From the NCBI GenBank assembly GCA_964392985.1, contig CAYMSF010000013.1:16767-80766 (forward strand): DNA of 64,000 nt, written 5' to 3'. Each line of letters starts with the position of its first letter. The first letter of the stretch is position 1. The translations under genes were made by a program, and so were the position numbers. This DNA comes from CAYMSF01 sp964392985 (GTDB taxonomy: Bacteria > Verrucomicrobiota > Lentisphaeria > Victivallales > Victivallaceae). Below the pieces are notes generated by a model. The model searched no databases and had not been told where the DNA came from. It saw only the letters and a list, made by a program, of their open reading frames with translations. Below, in pieces: positions 52,653 through 61,867 of the stretch.

Positions 52653-55166
52653 ATGGCTAAAATTAAAGGATTTAAAAACGACTATTCCGGCCTGTCAAAT
52701 GCTGAAGCATTGTCAGGACTGGAGCAACACGGGTTCAATGAACTGTCCCCCGAAAAACCCCTCTGTTTCTGGAAAAAAATCTGGGAAACATGTGCCGAAC
52801 CAATGTTCCTGCTGTTATTCGGCGCTGCCGCTCTCTACTTTATTCTCGGTGAACACAAAGATGCGCTCATTATGCTCGGGTTCGTCCTGTTCATTGCCGG
52901 AATAAATTTATTTCAGGAATGGCGTACCGATAAAACGTTACATGCCTTGAAGGAACTTTCCACGCCTAAAACCCGGGTTATCCGCGACGGTGAACTGCAA
53001 GCCATCAACAGTCGTGACCTTACTATCGGCGATCTAATGCTTGTCGAAGAAGGCGAACGGATCAATGCCGATGGAAAAATCATTGAGATGTTTGACCTGG
53101 GCATGGATGAGTCATCGCTGACCGGCGAATCCGATACCGTCTGGAAAAAAATCAGCCCGGCGGAACAGGATGAACACTGGCAGCGGAATTGCTGTTATGC
53201 CGGAACATCGGTCATACAAGGCTCGGCAATAGTAGAAGTTGAAAAAGTGGGCATCGGTACTGAATATGGTCGTATCAGTCAATCACTCGCCAGCGTCATA
53301 CCGGCTAAGACACCGTTGGAAAAACAAACCCGGCGGTTAATTCAAATCTGCGCCACCATCGGATTAGTCCTGTTTGTTCTCGTCTGGATGGCTAATTACT
53401 TTCATCAGGCTGGCATCATCAACAGTATTCTTGCCGGAATCACTCTGGCGATGGCGATTATCCCTGAGGAATTTCCGGTAATATTGACCGTATTTCTTTC
53501 GATGGGGGCATGGCGACTGGCACGTAAGCAGGCATTAATCCGGCGAATGCCATCCGTTGAAACTCTCGGTTCCGTTTCAGTTCTCTGCGTGGATAAAACC
53601 GGAACACTGACGAAAAACCAGATGACAGTTCAAGAATTGGCTCCTTTCGACTCTGCCACGACAGAGGATTTATTGTACTGGGCATCGCTGGCAAGTGAAA
53701 CGGAGCCTTATGACCCAATGGAAAAAGCTATTCTCGCCAAAGCCGAATCTTCAGGAGTAAATAAAGCACAGATTTTTTCAAATAAACTGCTTTCTGAATA
53801 TCCCTTCAACAGCGCCAGTAAAATGATGGGGCATGTCTGGGAAATTGAAGGTCAGCCCTGTCTTGCCGCCAAGGGGTCGCCGGAAAGTATTCTGCCGTTA
53901 TGCAATCTTAATCAGGTAGCGGCAAAACAAATTGAAAATTTGCAGCAGCAGATGGCGATGAACGGATTCCGGGTTATTGCCGTTGCCAGACGGAAAAATA
54001 TGGCGGAAATTCCGCACGAACTCAGCGACAACCGGATGCAATTGCTTGGTCTTATCGGTTTGGAGGATCCGCCGCGCGAAACCGTGCCTGATGCTATCCG
54101 GGTCTGCGACAAAGCCGGAATCCGCGTAATAATGATTACCGGCGATAATGGAATCACCGCCAAAGCGATTGCCGGCAAAATCGGACTGGCCAATGCCGGA
54201 GAAGTTATAACCGGCAAAGAACTTGAGAATATGTCCGATAAGGAATTAAACGAGAAAGTCAAATCGGTAAATATCTTCGCGCGAGTCATTCCTCAGCATA
54301 AAATGCGGATTGTCAAGGCATTGCAGGAAAATGGCGCCGTGGTCGCAATGACCGGAGATGGCGTTAATGATGCGCCGGCGCTGAAGCTAGCCGACATCGG
54401 CATCGCTATGGGTAAACGCGGTACCAGTGTTGCCAGAGAAGCCGCCGACATGATTCTACTTGACGATAACTTCACTACCATTGTTGAAACGGTAAAAGAC
54501 GGCAGAAGAATCTATGATAATATCAAAAAAGCTGTCGGTTATGTTTTTGTCGTCCATATTCCGATTGCATTGATGGCGCTGTTGCCGCCATTGTTGCATA
54601 TACCGATGTTGCTGCTGCCGGTGCACGTGGTGCTGCTGGAACTCATTATCGACCCGACCTGCTCAATTGTTTTTGAACGCCAACCTGCCGATAAAGATAT
54701 CATGTCACGTCCGCCGCGTTCGCCTTCCGCCGGTTTGATTTCATCAGGCATGCTGATTAAGGCAATTTTACAGGGACTGGCGATTTTTGCAGTAGCGTTC
54801 TCTGTTTGTCTTTATTTGCACAATAAAAATTACGGTATTGAACTGAGTCGTACTTTCTTACTGTTGACTGTAGCATTTTCGAATTTAATGCTGGCATTTA
54901 TCAACCAGTCGGAACAACGCTTCTTTATCTCATCAATCGGGTTGCTTTTAAGGGACCGGGTGATTATATTAATCAATGTTGTGATTATTATTGTGCTTGG
55001 GTTGATTGTTTATCTGCCTGCCGGCAATGCGATGGCTGGAACAACCTCGCTGACCGCAGTTCAACTTGGCACTATCGCCGGTATGGCGTTGGCCGCAACC
55101 CTATGGTGGGAACTGGTTAAGATGGTGCGGTTCATTTTTCTCAGATTTAAACCGGTAAGGCACTAA
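52653..55166 (+). CDS. Cation-translocating P-type ATPase
   Basis: The 837-residue ATPase has the N-terminal cation-ATPase domain (GLSNAEALSGLEQHGFNEL), the actuator motif (DESSLTGESD), helix-4 motif IPEEFPVILT, the phosphorylated Asp in DKTGTLTKNQM, the nucleotide-binding domain, and MTGDGVNDAPALKLADIGIAMG. Six C-terminal helices make it P2-like (Ca2+/Mn2+/Mg2+ type). It lacks heavy-metal CxxC domains and the CPx motif, so P1B is excluded. The ion is not certain. I chose the ATG at 52653 with AGGAG six bases upstream; the frame extends to 52518 through the structured leader. Expression is probably set by the leader terminator. Confidence 0.93.
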   Translation: MAKIKGFKNDYSGLSNAEALSGLEQHGFNELSPEKPLCFWKKIWETCAEPMFLLLFGAAALYFILGEHKDALIMLGFVLFIAGINLFQEWRTDKTLHALKELSTPKTRVIRDGELQAINSRDLTIGDLMLVEEGERINADGKIIEMFDLGMDESSLTGESDTVWKKISPAEQDEHWQRNCCYAGTSVIQGSAIVEVEKVGIGTEYGRISQSLASVIPAKTPLEKQTRRLIQICATIGLVLFVLVWMANYFHQAGIINSILAGITLAMAIIPEEFPVILTVFLSMGAWRLARKQALIRRMPSVETLGSVSVLCVDKTGTLTKNQMTVQELAPFDSATTEDLLYWASLASETEPYDPMEKAILAKAESSGVNKAQIFSNKLLSEYPFNSASKMMGHVWEIEGQPCLAAKGSPESILPLCNLNQVAAKQIENLQQQMAMNGFRVIAVARRKNMAEIPHELSDNRMQLLGLIGLEDPPRETVPDAIRVCDKAGIRVIMITGDNGITAKAIAGKIGLANAGEVITGKELENMSDKELNEKVKSVNIFARVIPQHKMRIVKALQENGAVVAMTGDGVNDAPALKLADIGIAMGKRGTSVAREAADMILLDDNFTTIVETVKDGRRIYDNIKKAVGYVFVVHIPIALMALLPPLLHIPMLLLPVHVVLLELIIDPTCSIVFERQPADKDIMSRPPRSPSAGLISSGMLIKAILQGLAIFAVAFSVCLYLHNKNYGIELSRTFLLLTVAFSNLMLAFINQSEQRFFISSIGLLLRDRVIILINVVIIIVLGLIVYLPAGNAMAGTTSLTAVQLGTIAGMALAATLWWELVKMVRFIFLRFKPVRH

Positions 55167-55209
55167 GAATATTTAGTATTATCAATAAATAACAGTCAGG
55201 AAACATTAA

Positions 55210-55890
55210 ATGGATTATCTAATGCAATTTGTGGACATGATGCTGCATCTGGACAAGCATCTGGTGGAACTCGTCAAGCAATATGAATCATGGACCTATC
55301 TGATTCTATTCGGGATAATTTTTTGTGAAACCGGTTTGGTGATTACACCATTTCTACCCGGAGATTCGCTGCTGTTTATGATTGGTGCATTGACAGCCAG
55401 CGGTGAGTTGAACTTCTGGCTGATTGTTACCATTCTAATTGTCGCTGCCATTATCGGCGATACCGTCAATTACCACATCGGCAAATATATCGGACCCAAA
55501 ATTTTTCATAAAGAAAACGTGATGTTCTTGAACAAGGAACATCTGGTCAGAACACATAAGTTTTATGAAAAACATGGCGGCAAAACGATTATTATTGCCC
55601 GGTTTATGCCGATTATCCGGACATTCGCGCCATTCGTCGCCGGGATGGGAAGTATGTCCTACTTCAAATTTATTTTGTATAATATCACCGGTGGTATATT
55701 ATGGGTGTTGTCTCTCGTTGCTGCCGGACACTATTTCGGCAATATTCCGATCGTCAAGAAAAATTTTACGCTCGTGATAATGGTGATTATATTCCTGTCA
55801 ATACTGCCGGGAATTATCGCCTGGTTGCAGGCCTATCTGGCACAGCGTAAAATGAAGGCAATCAGCGCGGAAACTGCGGAAAACAAATAA
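55210..55890 (+). CDS. DedA-family membrane protein
   Basis: The 226-residue protein has the DedA fold: GLVITPFLPGDSLLFMIGAL, then IIGDTVNYHIGKYIG, and the signature ARFMPIIRTFAPFVAGMGSM, followed by helices including NITGGILWVLSLVAAGHYFG. DedA proteins act in the inner membrane, several as lipid flippases needed for envelope integrity and recycling of undecaprenyl phosphate. AGGA precedes the ATG. It follows the P-type ATPase by 43 bases and precedes an exonuclease gene. Confidence 0.93.
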   Translation: MDYLMQFVDMMLHLDKHLVELVKQYESWTYLILFGIIFCETGLVITPFLPGDSLLFMIGALTASGELNFWLIVTILIVAAIIGDTVNYHIGKYIGPKIFHKENVMFLNKEHLVRTHKFYEKHGGKTIIIARFMPIIRTFAPFVAGMGSMSYFKFILYNITGGILWVLSLVAAGHYFGNIPIVKKNFTLVIMVIIFLSILPGIIAWLQAYLAQRKMKAISAETAENK

Positions 55891-55927
55891 CCTTCACGTT
55901 CGCGCACAGCAGGATCACGGTATTTTA

Positions 55928-56539
55928 ATGAATATTTTAAGTATTGATTTTGAGACCGCCAATTCCGCTCGCTGCAGCGTTTGCTCTGTTGGTATCGCCA
56001 TTATTGTTGACCGCGAACTTGTCCATTCACAGGAATGGCTGGTACGTCCGCACCGTCACCACGGGCATTTTGACTGGATGAATATCTCGATTCACGGGAT
56101 CACCGCAAAAGATGTTGCCGGCAAGCCGGAGTTTAACACGGTATTTGCGGAGTTGCTGCCTTTTTTTGAACAGGCTGATGCGGTTATTGCGCATAATGCC
56201 GCGTTTGATATCTCGGTGTTGCGCGGTGTTTTGGACATTTATCAACATGATTATCCGGAACTGGACTATCTTTGCACCTGCAAGGCTGCCGCGAAAATCT
56301 GGCCGGAACTGGAAAATCACAAACTCAATACCGTCAGTAATCATCTCAGCCATCACTTCAATCACCATAATGCTGAAGCGGATGCCATCGCCGCCGGGAA
56401 AATATTTATCGCTGCGCTGGAAAGATTGCAAGTCAATGACCACCGTGAACTTGCCAGCGCTATCGGGATGAAAACCGGCAAATTGCACAAATCCGGCTAT
56501 ACGCCATGCAGCATCAAAAAATCCAAATCGCCGCGATGA
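55928..56539 (+). CDS. DEDDh 3'-5' exonuclease (DnaQ-like)
   Basis: The 203-residue protein has the three DEDDh exonuclease motifs: SIDFETAN (Asp and Glu), AHNAAFDISVL (Asp) and the C-terminal HHNAEADAIAAGKI (His and Asp). It resembles stand-alone DnaQ homologues rather than a Pol III subunit with a longer C-terminus. It removes nucleotides from DNA 3' ends. The rest has no other domain. The gene follows dedA by 37 bases. Confidence 0.88.
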   Translation: MNILSIDFETANSARCSVCSVGIAIIVDRELVHSQEWLVRPHRHHGHFDWMNISIHGITAKDVAGKPEFNTVFAELLPFFEQADAVIAHNAAFDISVLRGVLDIYQHDYPELDYLCTCKAAAKIWPELENHKLNTVSNHLSHHFNHHNAEADAIAAGKIFIAALERLQVNDHRELASAIGMKTGKLHKSGYTPCSIKKSKSPR

Positions 56540-56673
56540 CACTCCCTTCGCTTGAAAAGAAACAAATCTGATTTAAATTAATAGAGATTTTTAAAACATC
56601 AGACACGCATAAAAGACTAAGTTTATTTCGCAAAAATGAGGCGATTGATATTGAGTCTATGGACAGGGATGGT

Positions 56674-58623
56674 ATGACGAACAACAATTTTTATGTTACA
56701 ACGCCGATTTATTATGTAAATGACAAACCGCATATCGGTCATGCTTATACCACGATTCTAGCCGATGTACTGGCACGCTATCACCGGTCACTCAATATTC
56801 CTACCTTTTTTCTAACCGGAACCGATGAACACGGACAAAAAGTTCAAAAGGCCGCCGAAAAAAATCAGTTGACCCCGCAGCAGCAGTGCGATGAGACCGT
56901 TATCCGCTTTCAGGAGTTATGGAAAAAACTGGAAATCACTAATGATCATTTTATCCGTACTACCGATCCCGCTCATAAGGAGATTGTTCAGGAAATTTTG
57001 ATGGATTTGTTTAAACGTGATTTAATCTACAAGCATGAGTATCACGGGCGTTATTGTGTCCACTGCGAACGTTTTTTTATGGAGAAAGATTTGAATGGTT
57101 CCACCCTCTGTCCTGAAGATAGTTGCGGACGGGAAACCGGTGAACTGATTGAGTCGAATTACTTTTTCCGGATGAGCAATTATCAGGAGTGGCTGATTGA
57201 TTACATCAAGACCCATCCGGAGTTTATTCAGCCGCCGTTCCGTGCCAATGAGACACTCGGTTTTTTAAGGAAACCACTCGGTGATTTATGTATTTCCCGC
57301 CCGAAGTCACGTTTGCACTGGGGCATTGAACTGCCCTTTGACCGCGATTATGTCTGTTATGTCTGGTTTGACGCGTTAATCAACTATATTTCAGCGATAG
57401 GATATGCCCGGGATGATGCCAAATTCAATACCTGGTGGCCGGCAACTTATCAGCTTATCGGCAAAGATATTCTTACTACTCATACCGTTTACTGGACTAC
57501 TATGCTCAAAGCGATGAACGTCGCTTTGCCGAAAACAATTTTTGCTCACGGCTGGTGGTTGATTGATGACGAAAAAATGAGCAAATCCAAAGGCAATGTC
57601 ATCAGTCCGATGGCAATGATTGAACAATACGGCGTCGATGCTTTTCGCTATTTTCTCATGGCGGAAATGTCACTCGGACAAGATGCGTCCTTTAGCGAAC
57701 ACGCTTTCATTACCCGTTACAACAGCGATTTGGCCAATGATCTGGGTAATCTTCTCAGTCGCGTTATCAAAATGACCTTGCGTCATTGCAACGGAATTAT
57801 TCCTTGTCCCAGCGTTACAACTGAAAATGAAAGCGAACTTTTCGCCGTCATTGATCAGGCTGTTTCCGGTATGGAAAAAGCTTTAACCGGAATGCGGATT
57901 GAACAGGGACTGGAGCAGATTATGACCGCTGTTCGGGCCGGCAACCGCTACCTGGAGAAAACTGCCCCGTGGACATTGGCGAAAAACGGCGAAAAGGAGC
58001 GTTTGAACTCCGTAATGTATTATGCCGCCGAAGCTTTATTCAAAATTTCAGTTCTGCTTGATCCGGTGATGCCGGGAAAAATGGAACTGCTTCGCTCTAC
58101 CCTGGGCTTGACCCCGGATAAGACCAAAGACTGCCGTATCGCTGATTTGAAAAAAACTGAAAATCTTATTTGCGGCATTCAAGTCAATGACATTGATGCA
58201 CTCTTTATGCGAATTAAAGTTGAAGAACCGGAAGTAGCACCGGCTAAACCTGAAGCGGCGAAAACTGTTCCGGCGTCTCCGGCGCCAGTTGCGGAAGCCG
58301 GTTTAATTACCATTGACGATTTCTTCAAAACCAGTCTCCGTACTGCAAAAGTAATTCAGGCTGAACGCATCAACGGGGCAGATAAACTGCTTAAACTGCA
58401 AATTGAAATCGGCACGGAAACCAGACAACTTGTCGCCGGTATCGCCATGCATTATACTCCGGAAGAAATCACCGGCAAAACTGTCGTTGTCGTTGCCAAT
58501 TTGAAGCCGGCAAAAATACGCGGCATTGAATCGCAGGGAATGTTGTTGGCGGCAAAAGATGGCAAAGAGCTCAGAATAGTTACCGTTGACGGCAATATTC
58601 CAAGTGGTTCATCTGTAGGGTAA
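56674..58623 (+). CDS. metG: Methionyl-tRNA synthetase
   Basis: The 649-residue class I synthetase has the HIGH motif in YYVNDKPHIGHAYTT (His20 to His23), a zinc-knuckle insert (CVHCERFF, then LCPEDSCG), the KMSKS motif in DEKMSKSKGNVI and the anticodon-binding helical domain. A Pro/Ala-rich linker and a C-terminal tRNA-binding (EMAP/Trbp111) domain (LITIDDFFKTSLRTAKVI) follow. It charges tRNA-Met. I chose the ATG at 56674, which has GGGA close upstream; the ATG at 56659 adds five residues. Confidence 0.96.
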   Translation: MTNNNFYVTTPIYYVNDKPHIGHAYTTILADVLARYHRSLNIPTFFLTGTDEHGQKVQKAAEKNQLTPQQQCDETVIRFQELWKKLEITNDHFIRTTDPAHKEIVQEILMDLFKRDLIYKHEYHGRYCVHCERFFMEKDLNGSTLCPEDSCGRETGELIESNYFFRMSNYQEWLIDYIKTHPEFIQPPFRANETLGFLRKPLGDLCISRPKSRLHWGIELPFDRDYVCYVWFDALINYISAIGYARDDAKFNTWWPATYQLIGKDILTTHTVYWTTMLKAMNVALPKTIFAHGWWLIDDEKMSKSKGNVISPMAMIEQYGVDAFRYFLMAEMSLGQDASFSEHAFITRYNSDLANDLGNLLSRVIKMTLRHCNGIIPCPSVTTENESELFAVIDQAVSGMEKALTGMRIEQGLEQIMTAVRAGNRYLEKTAPWTLAKNGEKERLNSVMYYAAEALFKISVLLDPVMPGKMELLRSTLGLTPDKTKDCRIADLKKTENLICGIQVNDIDALFMRIKVEEPEVAPAKPEAAKTVPASPAPVAEAGLITIDDFFKTSLRTAKVIQAERINGADKLLKLQIEIGTETRQLVAGIAMHYTPEEITGKTVVVVANLKPAKIRGIESQGMLLAAKDGKELRIVTVDGNIPSGSSVG

Positions 58624-58630
58624 CGGAAGT

Positions 58631-59722
58631 TTAAGTATATTTGTAGATAGCGGCGCATGCCCCTTCAGAACTGACCATGCACGGACCCACCGGATGTTCC
58701 GGCGTACATGAAGATGCGAACAACGGACATTGCCGTGGATTAATTTTACCCTTCAAGACATCACCGCAACGGCAACCGGTATCGATTTCACCATCTAATT
58801 CTTTCAGGCTGAATTTAACCGCAGCGTCGTATTGCGCAAATTCCGGTTTAAGTTTGAATCCGCTGTCCGGAATTTTGCCGATACCACGCCACCATGCATC
58901 CGTAAAATCAAGATATTTGTCAAATAAATGCAGAATAACCGGGTTGCCACCGGCTTTTACCACTCGTGCGTACTGATTCTCCACCTGCGCAATTCTGCTG
59001 CTCAATTGAGCAATGATTCCACTGATCCCGGAAAGAATATCGAGTGGTTCAAATCCGGCAATTACGCACGGGAGATGGAACTTATCCGCAAAATTATTGT
59101 AGGCATCAGCGCCGATAATCGCGCTGACATGCGCCGGGCACAAAAAACCATTAACTTCTATTTCACTGTCCCCCGCCAGTGCGGACAAAGCCGGCATTAT
59201 CCGTTTAAATGCCGTTAGAATGGATAAATTATTAATCTTCTGCTGAATTGCGGTATCAACAATGCTTAACGCCGGACCGATCGTTGTTTCAAAACCGATT
59301 GCCAGGAAAACAACTTCCTTGTCCGGTTGTGCCAATGCCAGTTCTAGCGCCCGTTCTGGAGAATAACATACTTCCACGTTATGGCCGGTTGCGCGTAATT
59401 CCGCCAGGCATGATGAAGTTCCCGGCACATTAATCATGTCCCCGAAACTGACTAAAATTGCTCTACGTCTGCCCAGTTCGATTGCGTTATCAATATAACC
59501 GGCGGCGGTTACGCATACCGGACAACCCGGTCCACTGATCAAATTGACCGGTTCCGGCAACATCGCCCGGATGCCATAACGGGCAATTGCCATGGTGTGG
59601 CTGCCGCAAACTTCCATAATATTGATATTGCCGGCAGTAGCGCGTTCTGATACTTGACGCAAAATACGTTCTCTAAGAATGGATGCAGCGGCGGAATTAC
59701 GGAATTCATCAACATATTTCAT
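58631..59722 (-). CDS. hypD: Hydrogenase maturation factor HypD
   Basis: The 363-residue protein has the HypD signatures IMEVCGSHTMAIARYGI and LISGPGCPVCVT with redox cysteines, LVSFGDMINVPGTSSCLAEL, and the C-terminal 4Fe-4S ligands CRCGDVLKGKINPRQCPLF. HypC and HypD carry the Fe(CN)2CO unit for [NiFe] hydrogenase. Its ATG overlaps the hypC stop (ATGA). hypE, hypF and hypAB are not in the window, nor is a [NiFe] hydrogenase, so the target is elsewhere. Confidence 0.95.
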   Translation of the reverse strand: MKYVDEFRNSAAASILRERILRQVSERATAGNINIMEVCGSHTMAIARYGIRAMLPEPVNLISGPGCPVCVTAAGYIDNAIELGRRRAILVSFGDMINVPGTSSCLAELRATGHNVEVCYSPERALELALAQPDKEVVFLAIGFETTIGPALSIVDTAIQQKINNLSILTAFKRIMPALSALAGDSEIEVNGFLCPAHVSAIIGADAYNNFADKFHLPCVIAGFEPLDILSGISGIIAQLSSRIAQVENQYARVVKAGGNPVILHLFDKYLDFTDAWWRGIGKIPDSGFKLKPEFAQYDAAVKFSLKELDGEIDTGCRCGDVLKGKINPRQCPLFASSCTPEHPVGPCMVSSEGACAAIYKYT

Positions 59723-59964
59723 GTTTGTTTACCACTGATTCCGGCGATCATTTCCGCCAGTTCGTTGTAGGTGGTGATGCTTTTTTCCGCTTCTTCGCGG
59801 TTGAGTTTTTCGATAGCGAATCCGGCATGGACAATGACATAATCCCCGACGGCATAACCGTCAAGCAATGAAAGATTGGCATTGCGGCTGATATCTCCGG
59901 AAGCCACGACTGCGGCATGGTTATCCAATATTTTTACAATCTGCATGGGTACTGCTAAACACAT
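59719..59964 (-). CDS. hypC: Hydrogenase maturation chaperone HypC
   Basis: The 81-residue protein starts MCLAVPMQIVKI; Cys2 is the essential ligand. The small beta-barrel includes VGDYVIVHAGFAIEKL, and a helical tail follows. It partners HypD to assemble the iron part of the [NiFe] site. It is translationally coupled to hypD. The 367 bases upstream contain its promoter and that of the divergent secretin-like gene. Confidence 0.95.
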   Translation of the reverse strand: MCLAVPMQIVKILDNHAAVVASGDISRNANLSLLDGYAVGDYVIVHAGFAIEKLNREEAEKSITTYNELAEMIAGISGKQT

Positions 59965-60331
59965 TAATACTGCACTCCGTTCCGGCTGAAAAATGATTAA
60001 TATTAAATAAAATTGTCATCTGGAAAATATAATCTATATGAGTTCTGTTGCAAATGTTATCGTAAATTATTAGTTGTATCATTTTACGAATTAATAGCGG
60101 ATAACGACATGACACAGCAGGGTAAGATAATAGTAATTTGTGCAAAAAATGATACATTAAACAACCTCCATGCTAACACAATCGTAAAGGTTGAAGAACG
60201 TGAATTTAAACAAATTCAAATATATCGCTAACGCAATCTTAACAATTGCGGTATAATATATGTTCATGAAATTTAAGAATCATGTTAAAACGATAACATA
60301 AATCATGTAACCAAAATAAGAAAGGAAAAAC
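59965..60331. promoter_or_regulatory. Divergent intergenic region of hypC and secretin-like gene
   Basis: I see no reliable gene in this AT-rich gap. A TATAAT follows an inverted repeat (CGCAAT/ATTGCG, about 60230-60250), which could be the promoter and operator of the secretin-like gene. A 72-codon frame at 60013 lacks a ribosome site and looks like chance. Confidence 0.4.
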
Positions 60332-61846
60332 ATGAAGAAAAGATGGATCATCGCTCTCGTAGTTGCAGGAACATTCCTGCTGCCGTGTCTCGACGGGTTC
60401 GGGCAAAAAGTCAAAAAACTGCACTTGAAGCAGGACGATGCGCAGCCGTACATGGTCAGCAAAGTCTATGAGTTGAAGTACATGCGGGCAGACGATTTAA
60501 CGCCGTTTGTTCTCGGCGCAGTGAAACGTTACGACACCCAGTCACAGGTGGAACGCTTGAATTATAAATTTAAAAAGGAACAATATCTGGTGGTATCAAC
60601 TTCACCGGAAATGATGCCTTATGTTGATGACATGATTGCCAAACTGGATCGTCCCGGCAAGAAAGATGAACTTGGTTCATTGATTGAGGGAACTGGCATT
60701 TTTCGTTATTCCTACCGGCCGAGATACCGTTCCACCGATGAAATGGTATATTTGCTGAATAACGCGGTAAAAAGCGGTGACGGTCAGGTCTACCGGAATC
60801 CTGAATCCAATATTATTTATTGGAAAGATTCGCCATCAGACTCTGCCGACTTGCTGACCTGGGTACAACGTTTTGACCGTCCGGTACCGCAGGTGAATAT
60901 CAGTATCAACGTCTATGAAGTGCGCGAAAGCACATTACGCGACATTGGTATTGACTATCTGGCATGGAAAAATGGTCCCGGACTGAATTTTTTCGGAGCC
61001 GGCCTGGATATGTTTGATTTTATGAGTTCTGACTCTATTACTACCAATCTGACGCAGACGGCGATGGATGCATTCAGCAACATTTCGTATTCGTTCGGTG
61101 GATTTTTTGTTGCGCCGCAGTTTGATTTGAGTTTTGTCCGTGCGTTACAGCAGTCCGGCAATGCGAAACTGGCTGCGACCGCCAACCTGACAGTAATAAA
61201 TAATGAAACTGGCAGTTACAGCGTCAAATTTTCACCGCAATATCAGAACATCATTAAATCCAATAACGATCAGAGTTCGGTTGTTGTCGGCGCTGATGCA
61301 AATTTCTCATTACTGTTGAAAAGTCCGATTATCTGTTTCCAGAGTCCGGAAAAGAATATTGGCAAAGATGGTCAGTATGAATTTACCAAAAAAGCTTATG
61401 AGCAACTCCTCAGCGGAGTGATCATGTTCAATTACAACGTGGTAATGAATAATGTTGTCGAACGCAATAATCAGGGCGATGAACTGGTTGAATACAGCAA
61501 TGTCAATTCTGATCTGACACTTCAATTTAAAACTGAAAAGATGCTGGCATCATGGACACAGGATAGTGAAACCGAAGAAACCATCGGCATCCCGTATCTT
61601 TGTGAAATACCTTATGTCAAATATCTCTTTGGTACCACTACCACAGTGAAAGAGAAAACCTTCTTTATCGTTTCGGCGCAAGCGGAATTGCTGCATCCGG
61701 AATCTTCACTGGTGCCGTTTGCCGGCAGGGTGATTTCAACCTATGACATGGCCAAAGAAGACAAAGCATTCCGCGGTGAAAACCCGGATGTTACTAAGAC
61801 TCCGGTAAAGCCAACTGATGTCGCAAGCACTGATAACAAGAAATAA
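60332..61846 (+). CDS. Secretin-like exported protein, first of tandem pair
   Basis: The 504-residue protein has a signal peptide (MKKRWIIALVVAGTFLLP, cleavage near 24). An N-domain-like part begins VSKVYELKYMRADDLTPFVL, and a second such module lies around residue 125-190. The C-terminal part resembles the secretin domain: VNISINVYEVRESTLRDIGI, then near the end IPYLCEIPYVKYLFG. Secretins form outer-membrane channels of type II/III secretion or type IV pili. No other secretion gene is adjacent, so assignment to a system is not possible. AAGGA precedes the ATG; the next gene follows after 21 bases. Confidence 0.65.
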   Translation: MKKRWIIALVVAGTFLLPCLDGFGQKVKKLHLKQDDAQPYMVSKVYELKYMRADDLTPFVLGAVKRYDTQSQVERLNYKFKKEQYLVVSTSPEMMPYVDDMIAKLDRPGKKDELGSLIEGTGIFRYSYRPRYRSTDEMVYLLNNAVKSGDGQVYRNPESNIIYWKDSPSDSADLLTWVQRFDRPVPQVNISINVYEVRESTLRDIGIDYLAWKNGPGLNFFGAGLDMFDFMSSDSITTNLTQTAMDAFSNISYSFGGFFVAPQFDLSFVRALQQSGNAKLAATANLTVINNETGSYSVKFSPQYQNIIKSNNDQSSVVVGADANFSLLLKSPIICFQSPEKNIGKDGQYEFTKKAYEQLLSGVIMFNYNVVMNNVVERNNQGDELVEYSNVNSDLTLQFKTEKMLASWTQDSETEETIGIPYLCEIPYVKYLFGTTTTVKEKTFFIVSAQAELLHPESSLVPFAGRVISTYDMAKEDKAFRGENPDVTKTPVKPTDVASTDNKK

Positions 61847-61867
61847 CTATAAAGGAAAATAAATAAA

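Noticed and set aside
56027..56542. A 171-codon minus-strand frame opposite the exonuclease gene
   Set aside because: The plus strand encodes a complete DEDDh exonuclease with all motifs; the mirror has no motif or ribosome site.
60013..60231. A 72-codon frame upstream of the secretin-like gene
   Set aside because: No ribosome site, AT-rich codon use and no similarity I recognise; the region is better read as promoter DNA.
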